Positions 24,252-38,665 of a DNA stretch of 64,000 bases are shown here, one piece after another. The notes under the pieces were generated by a model that was not told the DNA's origin, did no database searches, and saw only the letters and a list, made by a program, of their open reading frames with translations. How positions within the stretch are numbered: the first letter of the stretch is position 1; each line of letters begins with the position of its first letter. A program made the translations under genes and the position numbers. Source of the DNA: Nomia melanderi. Taxonomy: Eukaryota; Arthropoda; Insecta; Hymenoptera; Halictidae. The stretch is taken from assembly GCF_051020985.1 (NCBI RefSeq), contig NW_027475142.1, forward strand, positions 62,001 to 126,000. Direction: 5' to 3'.

Positions 24252-25960
24252 AATAGCACCCGAGATATCACCAGATATATATTGGAATTTTCCCTGACCC
24301 TGTGTGAACGGCCCCATGAGACTGTGGTTTTCTCGGCCCCTGGTGGTCCGAGGTCGTTCCCGCTGCACAGGTTCATGCGCCAGGGTCTCCTACAGACAAT
24401 GCACTTTGATTTATTGCGCTATCTGTAATAGCACCCGAGATATCACCACCTATATATTGGATTTTTCCCTGACCCTGAGCGTCCGGCCCCATGAGACGGT
24501 CGTTTTCTCGGCCCCTGGTGGTCCGAGGTCGTTCCCGCTGCACAGGTTCATGCGCCAGGGTCTCCTACAGACAATCCACTTTGATTTATTGCGGTATCTG
24601 TAATAGCACCCGAGATATCACCATATATATATTGGATTTTTCACTGACCCTGAGTGTCCTGCCCCATGTGACGGTGGTTTTCTCGGCCCCTGGTGTTCCG
24701 AGGTCGTCCCCGTTGCACAGATTCATGCGCCAGGGCCTCATGCAGATAATTCACTTTGGTTTATTGCGCTATCTATAATAGCACCCGAGATATCACCAGA
24801 TATATATTGGATTTTCCCCTGACCCTGATTGTCTGGCCCCGTGAGACTGTGGTTTTCTCGGCCCCTGGTCGTCCGAGGTCGTTCCCGCTGAACAGATTCA
24901 TGCGCCAGGGCCTCCTACAGACAATGCACTTTGATTTATTGCGCTATCTGTAATAGCACCCGAGATATCACCAGATATATATTGGATTTTACCCTGACCC
25001 TGAGTGTCCGGCCCCATGAGACGGTCGTTGTCTCGGCCCCTGGAGGTCCGAGGACGTTCACGCTGCACAGATTCTTGCGCCAGGGCCTCCTACAGGTAAT
25101 GCACTTTGATTTATTGCGCTATCTGTAATAGCACCCGAGATATCACCAGATCTATATTGGATTTTCCACTGACCCTGAGTGTCCGGCCCCATGAGACTGT
25201 GGTTTTCTCGGCCCCTGGAGGTCCGAGGACGTTCCCGCTGCACAGATTCATGCGCCAGGGCCTCCTGCAGATAATTCACGTTGGTTTATTGCGCTATCTC
25301 TAATAGCACCCGAGATATCACCAGATATATATTGGATTTTCCCCTGACCCTGAGTGTCCCGCCCCATGAGACTGTGGTTTTCTCTGCCCCTGGTGGTCCG
25401 AGGTCGTTCCCGTTGCACAGATTCATGCGCCAGGGCCTCCTGCAGATAATTCACTTTGGTTTATTGCGCTATCTCTAATAGCACCCGAGATATCACCAGA
25501 TCTATATTGGATTTTCCCCTGACCCTGAGTGTCCGGCCCCATGAGACGGTCGTTGTCTCGGCCCCTGGAGGTCCGAGGACGTTCCCGCTGCACAGATTCA
25601 TGCGCCAGGGCCTCCTACAGGTAATGCACTTTGATTTATTGCGCTATCTGTAATAGCACCCGAGATATCACCAGATCTATATTGGATTTTCCCCTGACCC
25701 TGAGTGTCCGGCCCCATGAGACTGTGGTTTTCTCGGCCCCTGGAGGTCCGAGGACGTTCCCGCTGCACAGATTCATGCGCCAGGGCCTCCTACAGACAAT
25801 GCACTTTGATTTATTGCGCTATCTGTAATTGCACCCGAGATATCACCAGATCTATATTGGATTTTCCCCTGACCCTGAGTGTCCGGCCCCATGAGACTGT
25901 GGTTTTCTCGGCCCCTGGTGGTCCGAGGTCGTTCCCGCTGCACAGATTCATGCGCCAGGG
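24252..25960 (+). repeat. Block A, copy 3
   Basis: Matches block A copy 1 from 9,554 at +14,698 bp (84 units minus 2 bp). It begins with the CCCTGTGTGAACGG unit and keeps the order through the GATCTATATTGG units. It has private changes such as CTGATTGTCTGG near 24,827. The change to block B skips one unit relative to copy 1, so the offset falls to 14,523. Confidence 0.85.
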
Positions 25961-26953
25961 CCTCCTGCAGATAATTCACTTTGGTTTATTGCGCTATCTC
26001 TAATAGCACCCGAGATATCAGCAGATATATATTGGATTTTTCACTGACCCTGAGTGACCGGCCCCATGAGACGGTAGTTTTCTCGGCCCCTGGTGGTCCG
26101 AGGTCGTTCCCGCTGCACAGATTCATGCGCCAGGGCCTCCTGCAGACAATGCACTTTGATTTATTGCGCTATCTGTAATAGCACCCGAGATATCACCAGA
26201 TATATGCTGGATTTTTACACGACCTTGGGTGACGGATTCCCAATATCTGTAATTTCCTCGGCCCTTGGTGGTCCGAGGTCGTTCCCGCTGCACAGATTCA
26301 TTCGCCTGGGCCTCCTACAGACAATGCACTTTGGTTTATTGCGCTATCTGTTATAGCACCCGAGATATCACCAGATATATATTGGATTTTTCCCTGACCC
26401 TGAGTGTCCGGCCCCATGAGACTGTGGTTTTCTCGGCCCCTGGTGGTCCGAGGTCGTTCCCGCTGCACAGATTCATGGGCCAGGGCCTCCTGCAGACAAT
26501 GCACTTTGATTTATTGCGCTATCTGTAATAGCACCCGAGATATCACCAGATATATATTGGATTTTCCCCTGACCCTGAGTGTCCGGCCCCATGAGACTGT
26601 GGTTTTCTCGGCCCCTGGTGGTCCGAGGTCGTTCCCGCTGCACAGATTCATGGGCCAGGGCCTCCTGCAGACAATGCACTTTGATTTATTGCGCTATCTG
26701 TAATAGCACCCGAGATATCACCAGATATATATTGGATTTTTCCATGACCCTGAGTGTCCGGCCCCATGAGACGGTGGTTTTCTCGGCCCTTGGTGATCCG
26801 AGGTCGCTCCCGCTTCCCAGATTCATGCGACAGGGCCTCCTACAGACAATGCACTTTGATATATTGCGCTATCGGTAATAGGAGCCGAGATATCACCAGA
26901 TATATATTGGATTTTTCACTGACCCTGAGTGTCCGGCCCCATGAGACGGTAGT
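25961..26953 (+). repeat. Block B, copy 3, with doubled ATGGGCC unit
   Basis: Contains swapped-segment copy 3, then two successive ATTCATGGGCCAGG units (near 26,473 and 26,648) where copies 1 and 2 have one, then marker C (with CCCTTGGTGATCC). Confidence 0.85.
26179..26353 (+). repeat. Swapped-segment unit, copy 3
   Basis: Carries ACACGACCTTGGG and GGATTCCCAATATCTG. The CCCAAT form is shared with copy 4, and the CCTTGG form with copies 2 and 4. The unit with TATCCAG that follows copies 1 and 2 is absent here. Confidence 0.9.
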
Positions 26954-29900
26954 TTTCTCGGCCCCTGGTGGTCCGAGGTCGTTCCCGCTGCACAGATTCA
27001 TGCGCCAGGGCCTCCTACAGACAATGCACTTTGATTTATTGCGCTATCTGTAATAGCACCCGAGATATCAGCAGATATATATTGGATTTTTCACTGACCC
27101 TGAGTGTTCGGCCCCATGAGACGGTCGTTTTCTCGGCCCCTGGTGGTCCGAGGTCGTTCCCGCTGCACAGATTCATGTGCCAGGGCCTCCTACAGGTAAT
27201 GCACTTTGATTTAGTGCGCTATCTGTAATAGCACCCCAGATATCACCAGATCTATATTGGATTTTCCCCTGACCCTGAGTGTCCGGCCCCATGAGACTGT
27301 GGTTTTCGCGTCCCCTGGTGGTCCGAGGTCGTTCCCGTTGCACAGATTCATGCGCCAGGGCCTCCTGCAGATAATTCACTCTGGTTTATTGCGCTATCTG
27401 TAATAGCACCCTAGATATCACCAGATCTATATTGGATTTTCCCCTGACTCTGAGTGTCCGGCCCCATGAGACTGTGGTTTTCTCGGCCCCTGGTGGTCCG
27501 AGGTCGTTCCCGTTGCACAGATTCATGCGCCAGGGCCTCCTGCAGATAATTCACTTTGGTTTATTGCGCTATCTCTAATAGCACCCGAGATATCACCAGA
27601 TATATATTGGATTTTTCACTGACCCTGAGCGTCCGGCCCCATGAGACGGTCGTTTTCTCGGCCCCTGGTGGTCCGAGGTCGTTCCCGCTGCACAGGTTCA
27701 TGCGCCAGGGTCTCCTATAGACAATGCACTTTGATTTATTGCGCTATCTGTAATAGCACCCGAGATATCACCAGATATATATTGGATTTTACCCTGACCC
27801 TGAGTGTCCGGCCCCATGAGACGGTCGTTGTCTCGGCCCCTGGAGGTCCGAGGACGTACCCGCTGCACAGATTCATGCGCCAGGGCGTCCTACAAGTAAT
27901 GCACTTTGATTTATTGCGCTATCTGTAATAGCACCCGAGATATCACCAGATCTATATTGGATTTTCCCCTGTCCCTGAGTGTCCGGCCCCATGAGACTGT
28001 GGTTTTCTCGGCCCCTGGTGGTCCGAGGTCGTTCCCGTTGCACAGATTCATGCGCCAGGGACTCCTGCAGATAATTCACTTTGGTTTATTGCGCTATCTG
28101 TAATAGCACCCGAGATATCACCAGATCTATATTGGATTTTCCCCTGACCACGAGTGTTCGGCCCCATGAGACTGTGGTTTTCTCGGCCCCTGGTGGTCCG
28201 AGGTCGTTCCCGTTGCACAGATTCATGCGCCAGGGCCACCTGCTGATAATTCACTTTGGTTTATTGCGCTATCTCTAATAGCACCCGAGATATCACCAGA
28301 TATATATTGGATTTTTCACTGAACCTGAGTGTCCGGCCCCATGAGACGGTGGTTTTCTTGGTCCCTGGTGTTCCGAGGTCGTTCCCGCTGCACAGATTCA
28401 TGCACCAGGGCCTCCTACAGACAATGCACTTTGATTTATTGCGCTACCTGTAATAGCACCCGAGATATCGCCAGATATATATTGGATTTTACACTGACCC
28501 TGAGTGTCCGGCCCCATGAGACAGTGGTTTTTTCGGCCCCTGGTGGTCCGAGGTCGTTTCCGCTGCACAGATTCATGCGCCAGGGCCTCCTGCAGATAAT
28601 TCACTTTGGTTTATTGCGCTATCTCTAATAGCACCCGTGATATCAGCAGATATATATTGGATTTTTCACTGACCCTGAGTGACCGGCCCCATGAGACTGT
28701 GGTTTTCTCGGCCCCTGGTGGTCCGAGGTCGTTCCCGCTGCACAGATTCATGCGCCAGCGCCTCCTACAGACAATGCACTTTCATTTATTGCGCTATCTC
28801 TAATAGCACCCGAGATATCAGCAGATATATATTGGATTTTTCACTGACCCTGAGTGACCGGCCCCATGAGACGGTAGTTTTCTCGGCCCCTGGTGGTCCG
28901 AGGTCGTTCCCGCTGCACAGATTCATGCGCCAGGGCCTACTGCAGATAATTCACTTTGATTTATTGCGCTATCTGTAATAGCACCCGAGATATCACCACA
29001 TATATATTGGATTTTTCACTGACCCTGAGTGTCCGGCCCCATGAGACTGTGGTTTTCTCGGCCCCTGGTGGTCCGAGGTCGTTCCCGCTGCACAGATTCA
29101 TGGGCCAGGGCCTCCTGCAGACAATGCACTTTGATTTATTGCGCTATCTGTAATAGCACCCGAGATATCACCAGATATATATTGGATTTTTCCATGACCC
29201 TGAGTGTCCGGCCCCATGAGACGGTGGTTTTCTCGGCCCCTGGTGATCCGAGGTCGCTCCCGCTTCCCAGATTCATGCGACAGGGCCTCCTACAGACAAT
29301 GCACTTTGATATATTGCGCTATCGGTAATAGGAGCCGAGATATCACCAGATATATATTGGATTTTTCACTGACCCTGAGTGTCCGGCCCCATGAGACGGT
29401 AGTTTTCTCGGCCCCTGGTGGTCCGAGGTCGTTCCCGCTGCACAGATTCATGCGCCAGGGCCTGCTGCAGATAATTCACTTTGGTTTATTGCGCTATCTC
29501 TAATAGCACCCGAGATATCACCAGATATATATTGGATTTTCCCCTGACCCTGAGTGTCCGGCCCCATGAGACTGTGGTTTTCTCGGCCCCTGGTGGTCCG
29601 AGGTCGTTCCCGCTGCACAGATTCATGCGCCAGGGCCTCCTACAGACAATGCACTTTGATTTATTGCGCTATCTGTAATAGCACCCGAGATATCAGCAGA
29701 TATATATTGGATTTTTCACTGACCCTGAGTGTTCGGCCCCATGAGACGGTCGTTTTCTCGGCCCCTGGTGGTCCGAGGTCGTTCCCGCTGCACAGATTCA
29801 TGCGCCAGGGCCTACTGCAGATAATTCACTTTGATTTATTGCGCTATCTGTAATAGCACCCGAGATATCACCACATATATATTGGATTTTTCACTGACCC

Positions 29901-30627
29901 TGAGTATCCGGCCCCATGAGACGGTGGTTTTCTCGGTCCCTGGTGTTCCGAGGTCGTTCCCGCTGCACAGAATCATACGGCAGGGCCTCCTACGGACAAT
30001 GCACTTTCGTTTATTGCGCTATCTGTAATAGCACCCGAGATATCACCAGATATATATTGCATTTTACCCTGACCCTGAGTGTCCGGCCCCATGAGACTGT
30101 GGTTTTCTCGGCCCCTGGTCGTCCGAGGTCGTACCCGCTGCACAGATTCATGCGACAGGGCCTACTACAGACAATGCACTTTGATTTATTGCGCTATCTG
30201 TAATAGCACCCGAGATATCACCAGATATATATTGGATTTTACCCTGACCCTGAGGGTCCGGCCCCATGAGACGGTCGTTGTCTCGGCCCCTGGAGGTCCG
30301 AGGACGTTTCCGCTGCAGAGATTCATGCGCCAGGGCCTCCTACAGGTAACGCACTTTGATTTATTGCGCTATCTGTAATAGCACCCGAGATATCACCAGA
30401 TATATATTGGATTTTTCCCTTACCCTGAGTGTCCGGCCCCATGAGAAGGTGGTTGTCTCGCCCCTGGTGGTCCGAGGTCGTTCCCGCTGCACAGATTCAT
30501 GCGCCAGGGCCTCCTACAGACAATGCACTTTGATTTATTGCGCTATCTGTAATAGCAGCGGAGATATCACCAGATATATATTGGATTTTTCACTGACCCT
30601 GAGTGTCCGGCCCCATGAGACTGTGGT
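26954..30627 (+). repeat. 21-unit (3,674-bp) higher-order repeat, copy 1
   Basis: Twenty-one units minus 1 bp, the deletion coming from the 174-bp unit near 30,379. In order it includes ATGTGCCAGG with CAGGTAATG, CACCCCAGATATC, TTTTCGCG, GAGCGTCCGG, GGCGTCCTACAAG, GGGACTCCTGCAG, GGGCCACCTGCTGAT, CGCCAGATATAT, CAGCGCCTCC, ATGGGCC, marker C, marker E and the deletion unit. It differs from copies 2 and 3 at a few bases, for example TTAGTGCG near 27,213, CGCGTCCCC near 27,308 and CACTCTGG near 27,378. Confidence 0.9.
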
Positions 30628-33600
30628 TTTCTCGGCCCCTGGTGGTCCGAGGTCGTTCCCGCTGCACAGATTCATGCGCCAGGGCCTCCTACAGACAATG
30701 CACTTTGATTTATTGCGCTATCTGTAATAGCACCCGAGATATCAGCAGATATATATTGGATTTTTCACTGACCCTGAGTGTTCGGCCCCATGAGACGGTC
30801 GTTTTCTCGGCCCCTGGTGGTCCGAGGTCGTTCCCGCTGCACAGATTCATGTGCCAGGGCCTCCTACAGGTAATGCACTTTGATTTATTGCGCTATCTGT
30901 AATAGCACCCCAGATATCACCAGATCTATATTGGATTTTCCCCTGACCCTGAGTGTCCGGCCCCATGAGACTGTGGTTTTCGCGGCCCCTGGTGGTCCGA
31001 GGTCGTTCCCGTTGCACAGATTCATGCGCCAGGGCCTCCTGCAGATTATTCACTTTGGTTTATTGCGCTATCTGTAATAGCACCCTAGATATCACCAGAT
31101 CTATATTGGATTTTCCCCTGACTCTGAGTGTCCGGCCCCATGAGACTGTGGTTTTCTCGGCCCCTGGTGGTCCGAGGTCGTTCCCGTTGCACAGATTCAT
31201 GCGCCAGGGCCTCCTGCAGATAATTCACTTTGGTTTATTGCGCTATCTCTAATAGCACCCGAGATATCACCAGATATATATTGGATTTTTCACTGACCCT
31301 GAGCGTCCGGCCCCATGAGACGGTCGTTTTCTCGGCCCCTGGTGGTCCGAGGTCGTTCCCGCTGCACAGGTTCATGCGCCAGGGTCTCCTATAGACAATG
31401 CACTTTGATTTATTGCGCTATCTGTAATAGCACCCGAGATATCACCAGATATATATTGGATTTTACCCTGACCCTGAGTGTCCGGCCCCATGAGACGGTC
31501 GTTGTCTCGGCCCCTGGAGGTCCGAGGACGTACCCGCTGCACAGATTCATGCGCCAGGGCGTCCTACAAGTAATGCACTTTGATTTATTGCGCTATCTGT
31601 AATAGCACCCGAGATATCACCAGATCTATATTGGATTTTCCCCTGTCCCTGAGTGTCCGGCCCCATGAGACTGTGGTTTTCTCGGCCCCTGGTGGTCCGA
31701 GGTCGTTCCCGTTGCACAGATTCATGCGCCAGGGACTCCTGCAGATAATTCACTTTGGTTTATTGCGCTATCTGTAATAGCACCCGAGATATCACCAGAT
31801 CTATATTGGATTTTCCCCTGACCACGAGTGTTCGGCCCCATGAGACTGTGGTTTTCTCGGCCCCTGGTGGTCCGAGGTCGTTCCCGTTGCACAGATTCAT
31901 GCGCCAGGGCCACCTGCTGATAATTTACTTTGGTTTATTGCGCTATCTCTAATAGCACCCGAGATATCACCAGATATATATTGGATTTTTCACTGAACCT
32001 GAGTGTCCGGCCCCATGAGACGGTGGTTTTCTTGGTCCCTGGTGTTCCGAGGTCGTTCCCGCTGCACAGATTCATGCACCAGGGCCTCCTACAGACAATG
32101 CACTTTGATTTATTGCGCTACCTGTAATAGCACCCGAGATATCGCCAGATATATATTGGATTTTACACTGACCCTGAGTGTCCGGCCCCATGAGACAGTG
32201 GTTTTTTCGGCCCCTGGTGGTCCGAGGTCGTTTCCGCTGCACAGATTCATGCGCCAGGGCCTCCTGCAGATAATTCACTTTGGTTTATTGCGCTATCTCT
32301 AATAGCACCCGTGATATCAGCAGATATATATTGGATTTTTCACTGACCCTGAGTGACCGGCCCCATGAGACTGTGGTTTTCTCGGCCCCTGGTGGTCCGA
32401 GGTCGTTCCCGCTGCACAGATTCATGCGCCAGCGCCTCCTACAGACAATGCACTTTCATTTATTGCGCTATCTCTAATAGCACCCGAGATATCAGCAGAT
32501 ATATATTGGATTTTTCACTGACCCTGAGTGACCGGCCCCATGAGACGGTAGTTTTCTCGGCCCCTGGTGGTCCGAGGTCGTTCCCGCTGCACAGATTCAT
32601 GCGCCAGGGCCTACTGCAGATAATTCACTTTGATTTATTGCGCTATCTGTAATAGCACCCGAGATATCACCACATATATATTGGATTTTTCACTGACCCT
32701 GAGTGTCCGGCCCCATGAGACTGTGGTTTTCTCGGCCCCTGGTGGTCCGAGGTCGTTCCCGCTGCACAGATTCATGGGCCAGGGCCTCCTGCAGACAATG
32801 CACTTTGATTTATTGCGCTATCTGTAATAGCACCCGAGATATCACCAGATATATATTGGATTTTTCCATGACCCTGAGTGTCCGGCCCCATGAGACGGTG
32901 GTTTTCTCGGCCCCTGGTGATCCGAGGTCGCTCCCGCTTCCCAGATTCATGCGACAGGGCCTCCTACAGACAATGCACTTTGATATATTGCGCTATCGGT
33001 AATAGGAGCCGAGATATCACCAGATATATATTGGATTTTTCACTGACCCTGAGTGTCCGGCCCCATGAGACGGTAGTTTTCTCGGCCCCTGGTGGTCCGA
33101 GGTCGTTCCCGCTGCACAGATTCATGCGCCAGGGCCTGCTGCAGATAATTCACTTTGGTTTATTGCGCTATCTCTAATAGCACCCGAGATATCAGCAGAT
33201 ATATATTGGATTTTTCACTGACCCTGAGTGACCGGCCCCATGAGACGGTAGTTTTCTCGGCCCCTGGTGGTCCGAGGTCGTTCCCGCTGCACAGATTCAT
33301 GCGCCAGGGCCTACTGCAGATAATTCACTTTGATTTATTGCGCTATCTGTAATAGCACCCGAGATATCACCACATATATATTGGATTTTTCACTGACCCT
33401 GAGTGTCCGGCCCCATGAGACTGTGGTTTTCTCGGCCCCTGGTGGTCCGAGGTCGTTCCCGCTGCACAGATTCATGGGCCAGGGCCTCCTGCAGACAATG
33501 CACTTTGATTTATTGCGCTATCTGTAATAGCACCCGAGATATCACCAGATATATATTGGATTTTTCCATGACCCTGAGTGTCCGGCCCCATGAGACGGTG

Positions 33601-35001
33601 GTTTTCTCGGCCCCTGGTGATCCGAGGTCGCTCCCGCTTCCCAGATTCATGCGACAGGGCCTCCTACAGACAATGCACTTTGATATATTGCGCTATCGGT
33701 AATAGGAGCCGAGATATCACCAGATATATATTGGATTTTTCACTGACCCTGAGTGTCCGGCCCCATGAGACGGTAGTTTTCTCGGCCCCTGGTGGTCCGA
33801 GGTCGTTCCCGCTGCACAGATTCATGCGCCAGGGCCTGCTGCAGATAATTCACTTTGGTTTATTGCGCTATCTCTAATAGCACCCGAGATATCACCAGAT
33901 ATATATTGGATTTTCCCCTGACCCTGAGTGTCCGGCCCCATGAGACTGTGGTTTTCTCGGCCCCTGGTGGTCCGAGGTCGTTCCCGCTGCACAGATTCAT
34001 GCGCCAGGGCCTCCTACAGACAATGCACTTTGATTTATTGCGCTATCTGTAATAGCACCCGAGATATCAGCAGATATATATTGGATTTTTCACTGACCCT
34101 GAGTGTTCGGCCCCATGAGACGGTCGTTTTCTCGGCCCCTGGTGGTCCGAGGTCGTTCCCGCTGCACAGATTCATGCGCCAGGGCCTACTGCAGATAATT
34201 CACTTTGATTTATTGCGCTATCTGTAATAGCACCCGAGATATCACCACATATATATTGGATTTTTCACTGACCCTGAGTATCCGGCCCCATGAGACGGTG
34301 GTTTTCTCGGTCCCTGGTGTTCCGAGGTCGTTCCCGCTGCACAGAATCATACGGCAGGGCCTCCTACGGACAATGCACTTTCGTTTATTGCGCTATCTGT
34401 AATAGCACCCGAGATATCACCAGATATATATTGCATTTTACCCTGACCCTGAGTGTCCGGCCCCATGAGACTGTGGTTTTCTCGGCCCCTGGTCGTCCGA
34501 GGTCGTACCCGCTGCACAGATTCATGCGACAGGGCCTACTACAGACAATGCACTTTGATTTATTGCGCTATCTGTAATAGCACCCGAGATATCACCAGAT
34601 ATATATTGGATTTTACCCTGACCCTGAGGGTCCGGCCCCATGAGACGGTCGTTGTCTCGGCCCCTGGAGGTCCGAGGACGTTTCCGCTGCAGAGATTCAT
34701 GCGCCAGGGCCTCCTACAGGTAATGCACTTTGATTTATTGCGCTATCTGTAATAGCACCCGAGATATCACCAGATATATATTGGATTTTTCCCTTACCCT
34801 GAGTGTCCGGCCCCATGAGAAGGTGGTTGTCTCGCCCCTGGTGGTCCGAGGTCGTTCCCGCTGCACAGATTCATGCGCCAGGGCCTCCTACAGACAATGC
34901 ACTTTGATTTATTGCGCTATCTGTAATAGCAGCGGAGATATCACCAGATATATATTGGATTTTTCACTGACCCTGAGTGTCCGGCCCCATGAGACTGTGG
35001 T
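30628..35001 (+). repeat. 21-unit repeat, copy 2, enlarged to 25 units
   Basis: Same order as copy 1 but with a four-unit tandem duplication inside, giving 4,374 bp. Private or near-private bases include GCAGATTATTC near 31,045. Shared with copy 3 but not copy 1: TGATAATTTAC near 31,918 and 36,292. Copies 2 and 3 are therefore sisters in that part. Confidence 0.9.
33159..33893 (+). repeat. Four-unit (700-bp) tandem duplication inside copy 2
   Basis: Repeats 32,459-33,193. I found no difference over 735 bp by eye. The duplicated units include the GAGTGACCGG unit, the CACCACATAT unit, the ATGGGCC unit and marker C, which is why marker C occurs at both 32,928 and 33,628. Confidence 0.9.
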
Positions 35002-38000
35002 TTTCTCGGCCCCTGGTGGTCCGAGGTCGTTCCCGCTGCACAGATTCATGCGCCAGGGCCTCCTACAGACAATGCACTTTGATTTATTGCGCTATCTGTA
35101 ATAGCACCCGAGATATCAGCAGATATATATTGGATTTTTCACTGACCCTGAGTGTTCGGCCCCATGAGACGGTCGTTTTCTCGGCCCCTGGTGGTCCGAG
35201 GTCGTTCCCGCTGCACAGATTCATGTGCCAGGGCCTCCTACAGGTAATGCACTTTGATTTATTGCGCTATCTGTAATAGCACCCCAGATATCACCAGATC
35301 TATATTGGATTTTCCCCTGACCCTGAGTGTCCGGCCCCATGAGACTGTGGTTTTCGCGGCCCCTGGTGGTCCGAGGTCGTTCCCGTTGCACAGATTCATG
35401 CGCCAGGGCCTCCTGCAGATAATTCACTTTGGTTTATTGCGCTATCTGTAATAGCACCCTAGATATCACCAGATCTATATTGGATTTTCCCCTGACTCTG
35501 AGTGTCCGGCCCCATGAGACTGTGGTTTTCTCGGCCCCTGGTGGTCCGAGGTCGTTCCCGTTGCACAGATTCATGCGCCAGGGCCTCCTGCAGATAATTC
35601 ACTTTGGTTTATTGCGCTATCTCTAATAGCACCCGAGATATCACCAGATATATATTGGATTTTTCACTGACCCTGAGCGTCCGGCCCCATGAGACGGTCG
35701 TTTTCTCGGTCCCTGGTGGTCCGAGGTCGTTCCCGCTGCACAGGTTCATGCGCCAGGGTCTCCTATAGACAATGCACTTTGATTTATTGCGCTATCTGTA
35801 ATAGCACCCGAGATATCACCAGATATATATTGGATTTTACCCTGACCCTGAGTGTCCGGCCCCATGAGACGGTCGTTGTCTCGGCCCCTGGAGGTCCGAG
35901 GACGTACCCGCTGCACAGATTCATGCGCCAGGGCGTCCTACAAGTAATGCACTTTGATTTATTGCGCTATCTGTAATAGCACCCGAGATATCACCAGATC
36001 TATATTGGATTTTCCCCTGTCCCTGAGTGTCCGGCCCCATGAGACTGTGGTTTTCTCGGCCCCTGGTGGTCCGAGGTCGTTCCCGTTGCACAGATTCATG
36101 CGCCAGGGACTCCTGCAGATAATTCACTTTGGTTTATTGCGCTATCTGTAATAGCACCCGAGATATCACCAGATCTATATTGGATTTTCCCCTGACCACG
36201 AGTGTTCGGCCCCATGAGACTGTGGTTTTCTCGGCCCCTGGTGGTCCGAGGTCGTTCCCGTTGCACAGATTCATGCGCCAGGGCCACCTGCTGATAATTT
36301 ACTTTGGTTTATTGCGCTATCTCTAATAGCACCCGAGATATCACCAGATATATATTGGATTTTTCACTGAACCTGAGTGTCCGGCCCCATGAGACGGTGG
36401 TTTTCTTGGTCCCTGGTGTTCCGAGGTCGTTCCCGCTGCACAGATTCATGCACCAGGGCCTCCTACAGACAATGCACTTTGATTTATTGCGCTACCTGTA
36501 ATAGCACCCGAGATATCGCCAGATATATATTGGATTTTACACTGACCCTGAGTGTCCGGCCCCATGAGACAGTGGTTTTTTCGGCCCCTGGTGGTCCGAG
36601 GTCGTTTCCGCTGCACAGATTCATGCGCCAGGGCCTCCTGCAGATAATTCACTTTGGTTTATTGCGCTATCTCTAATAGCACCCGTGATATCAGCAGATA
36701 TATATTGGATTTTTCACTGACCCTGAGTGACCGGCCCCATGAGACTGTGGTTTTCTCGGCCCCTGGTGGTCCGAGGTCGTTCCCGCTGCACAGATTCATG
36801 CGCCAGCGCCTCCTACAGACAATGCACTTTCATTTATTGCGCTATCTCTAATAGCACCCGAGATATCAGCAGATATATATTGGATTTTTCACTGACCCTG
36901 AGTGACCGGCCCCATGAGACGGTAGTTTTCTCGGCCCCTGGTGGTCCGAGGTCGTTCCCGCTGCACAGATTCATGCGCCAGGGCCTACTGCAGATAATTC
37001 ACTTTGATTTATTGCGCTATCTGTAATAGCACCCGAGATATCACCACATATATATTGGATTTTTCACTGACCCTGAGTGTCCGGCCCCATGAGACTGTGG
37101 TTTTCTCGGCCCCTGGTGGTCCGAGGTCGTTCCCGCTGCACAGATTCATGGGCCAGGGCCTCCTGCAGACAATGCACTTTGATTTATTGCGCTATCTGTA
37201 ATAGCACCCGAGATATCACCAGATATATATTGGATTTTTCCATGACCCTGAGTGTCCGGCCCCATGAGACGGTGGTTTTCTCGGCCCCTGGTGATCCGAG
37301 GTCGCTCCCGCTTCCCAGATTCATGCGACAGGGCCTCCTACAGACAATGCACTTTGATATATTGCGCTATCGGTAATAGGAGCCGAGATATCACCAGATA
37401 TATATTGGATTTTTCACTGACCCTGAGTGTCCGGCCCCATGAGACGGTAGTTTTCTCGGCCCCTGGTGGTCCGAGGTCGTTCCCGCTGCACAGATTCATG
37501 CGCCAGGGCCTGCTGCAGATAATTCACTTTGGTTTATTGCGCTATCTCTAATAGCACCCGAGATATCACCAGATATATATTGGATTTTCCCCTGACCCTG
37601 AGTGTCCGGCCCCATGAGACTGTGGTTTTCTCGGCCCCTGGTGGTCCGAGGTCGTTCCCGCTGCACAGATTCATGCGCCAGGGCCTCCTACAGACAATGC
37701 ACTTTGATTTATTGCGCTATCTGTAATAGCACCCGAGATATCAGCAGATATATATTGGATTTTTCACTGACCCTGAGTGTTCGGCCCCATGAGACGGTCG
37801 TTTTCTCGGCCCCTGGTGGTCCGAGGTCGTTCCCGCTGCACAGATTCATGCGCCAGGGCCTACTGCAGATAATTCACTTTGATTTATTGCGCTATCTGTA
37901 ATAGCACCCGAGATATCACCACATATATATTGGATTTTTCACTGACCCTGAGTATCCGGCCCCATGAGACGGTGGTTTTCTCGGTCCCTGGTGTTCCGAG

Positions 38001-38665
38001 GTCGTTCCCGCTGCACAGAATCATACGGCAGGGCCTCCTACGGACAATGCACTTTCGTTTATTGCGCTATCTGTAATAGCACCCGAGATATCACCAGATA
38101 TATATTGCATTTTACCCTGACCCTGAGTGTCCGGCCCCATGAGACTGTGGTTTTCTCGGCCCCTGGTCGTCCGAGGTCGTTCCCGCTGCACAGATTCATG
38201 CGACAGGGCCTCCTACAGACAATGCACTTTGATTTATTGCGCTATCTGTAATAGCACCCGAGATATCACCAGATATATATTGGATTTTACCCTGACCCTG
38301 AGTGTCCGGCCCCATGAGACGGTCGTTGTCTCGGCCCCTGGAGGTCCGAGGACATTTCCGCTGCAGAGATTCATGCGCCAGGGCCTCCTACAGGTAATGC
38401 ACTTTGATTTATTGCGCTATCTGTAATAGCACCCGAGATATCACCAGATATATATTGGATTTTTCCCTTACCCTGAGTGTCCGGCCCCATGAGAAGGTGG
38501 TTGTCTCGCCCCTGGTGGTCCGAGGTCGTTCCCGCTGCACAGATTCATGCGCCAGGGCCTCCTACAGACAATGCACTTTGATTTATTGCGCTATCTGTAA
38601 TAGCAGCGGAGATATCACCAGATATATATTGGATTTTTCACTGACCCTGAGTGTCCGGCCCCATG
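35002..38665 (+). repeat. 21-unit repeat, copy 3
   Basis: Follows the three-copy order without the four-unit insertion. Beyond about 38.1 kb it matches the 23.2-kb segment better than copies 1 and 2 (it lacks their CGTACCCGC and CTACTACAG changes near 30,131 and 34,505). It is therefore a mosaic of two sources. It ends where GAGACTG becomes GAGGCGG near 38,666. Confidence 0.88.
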
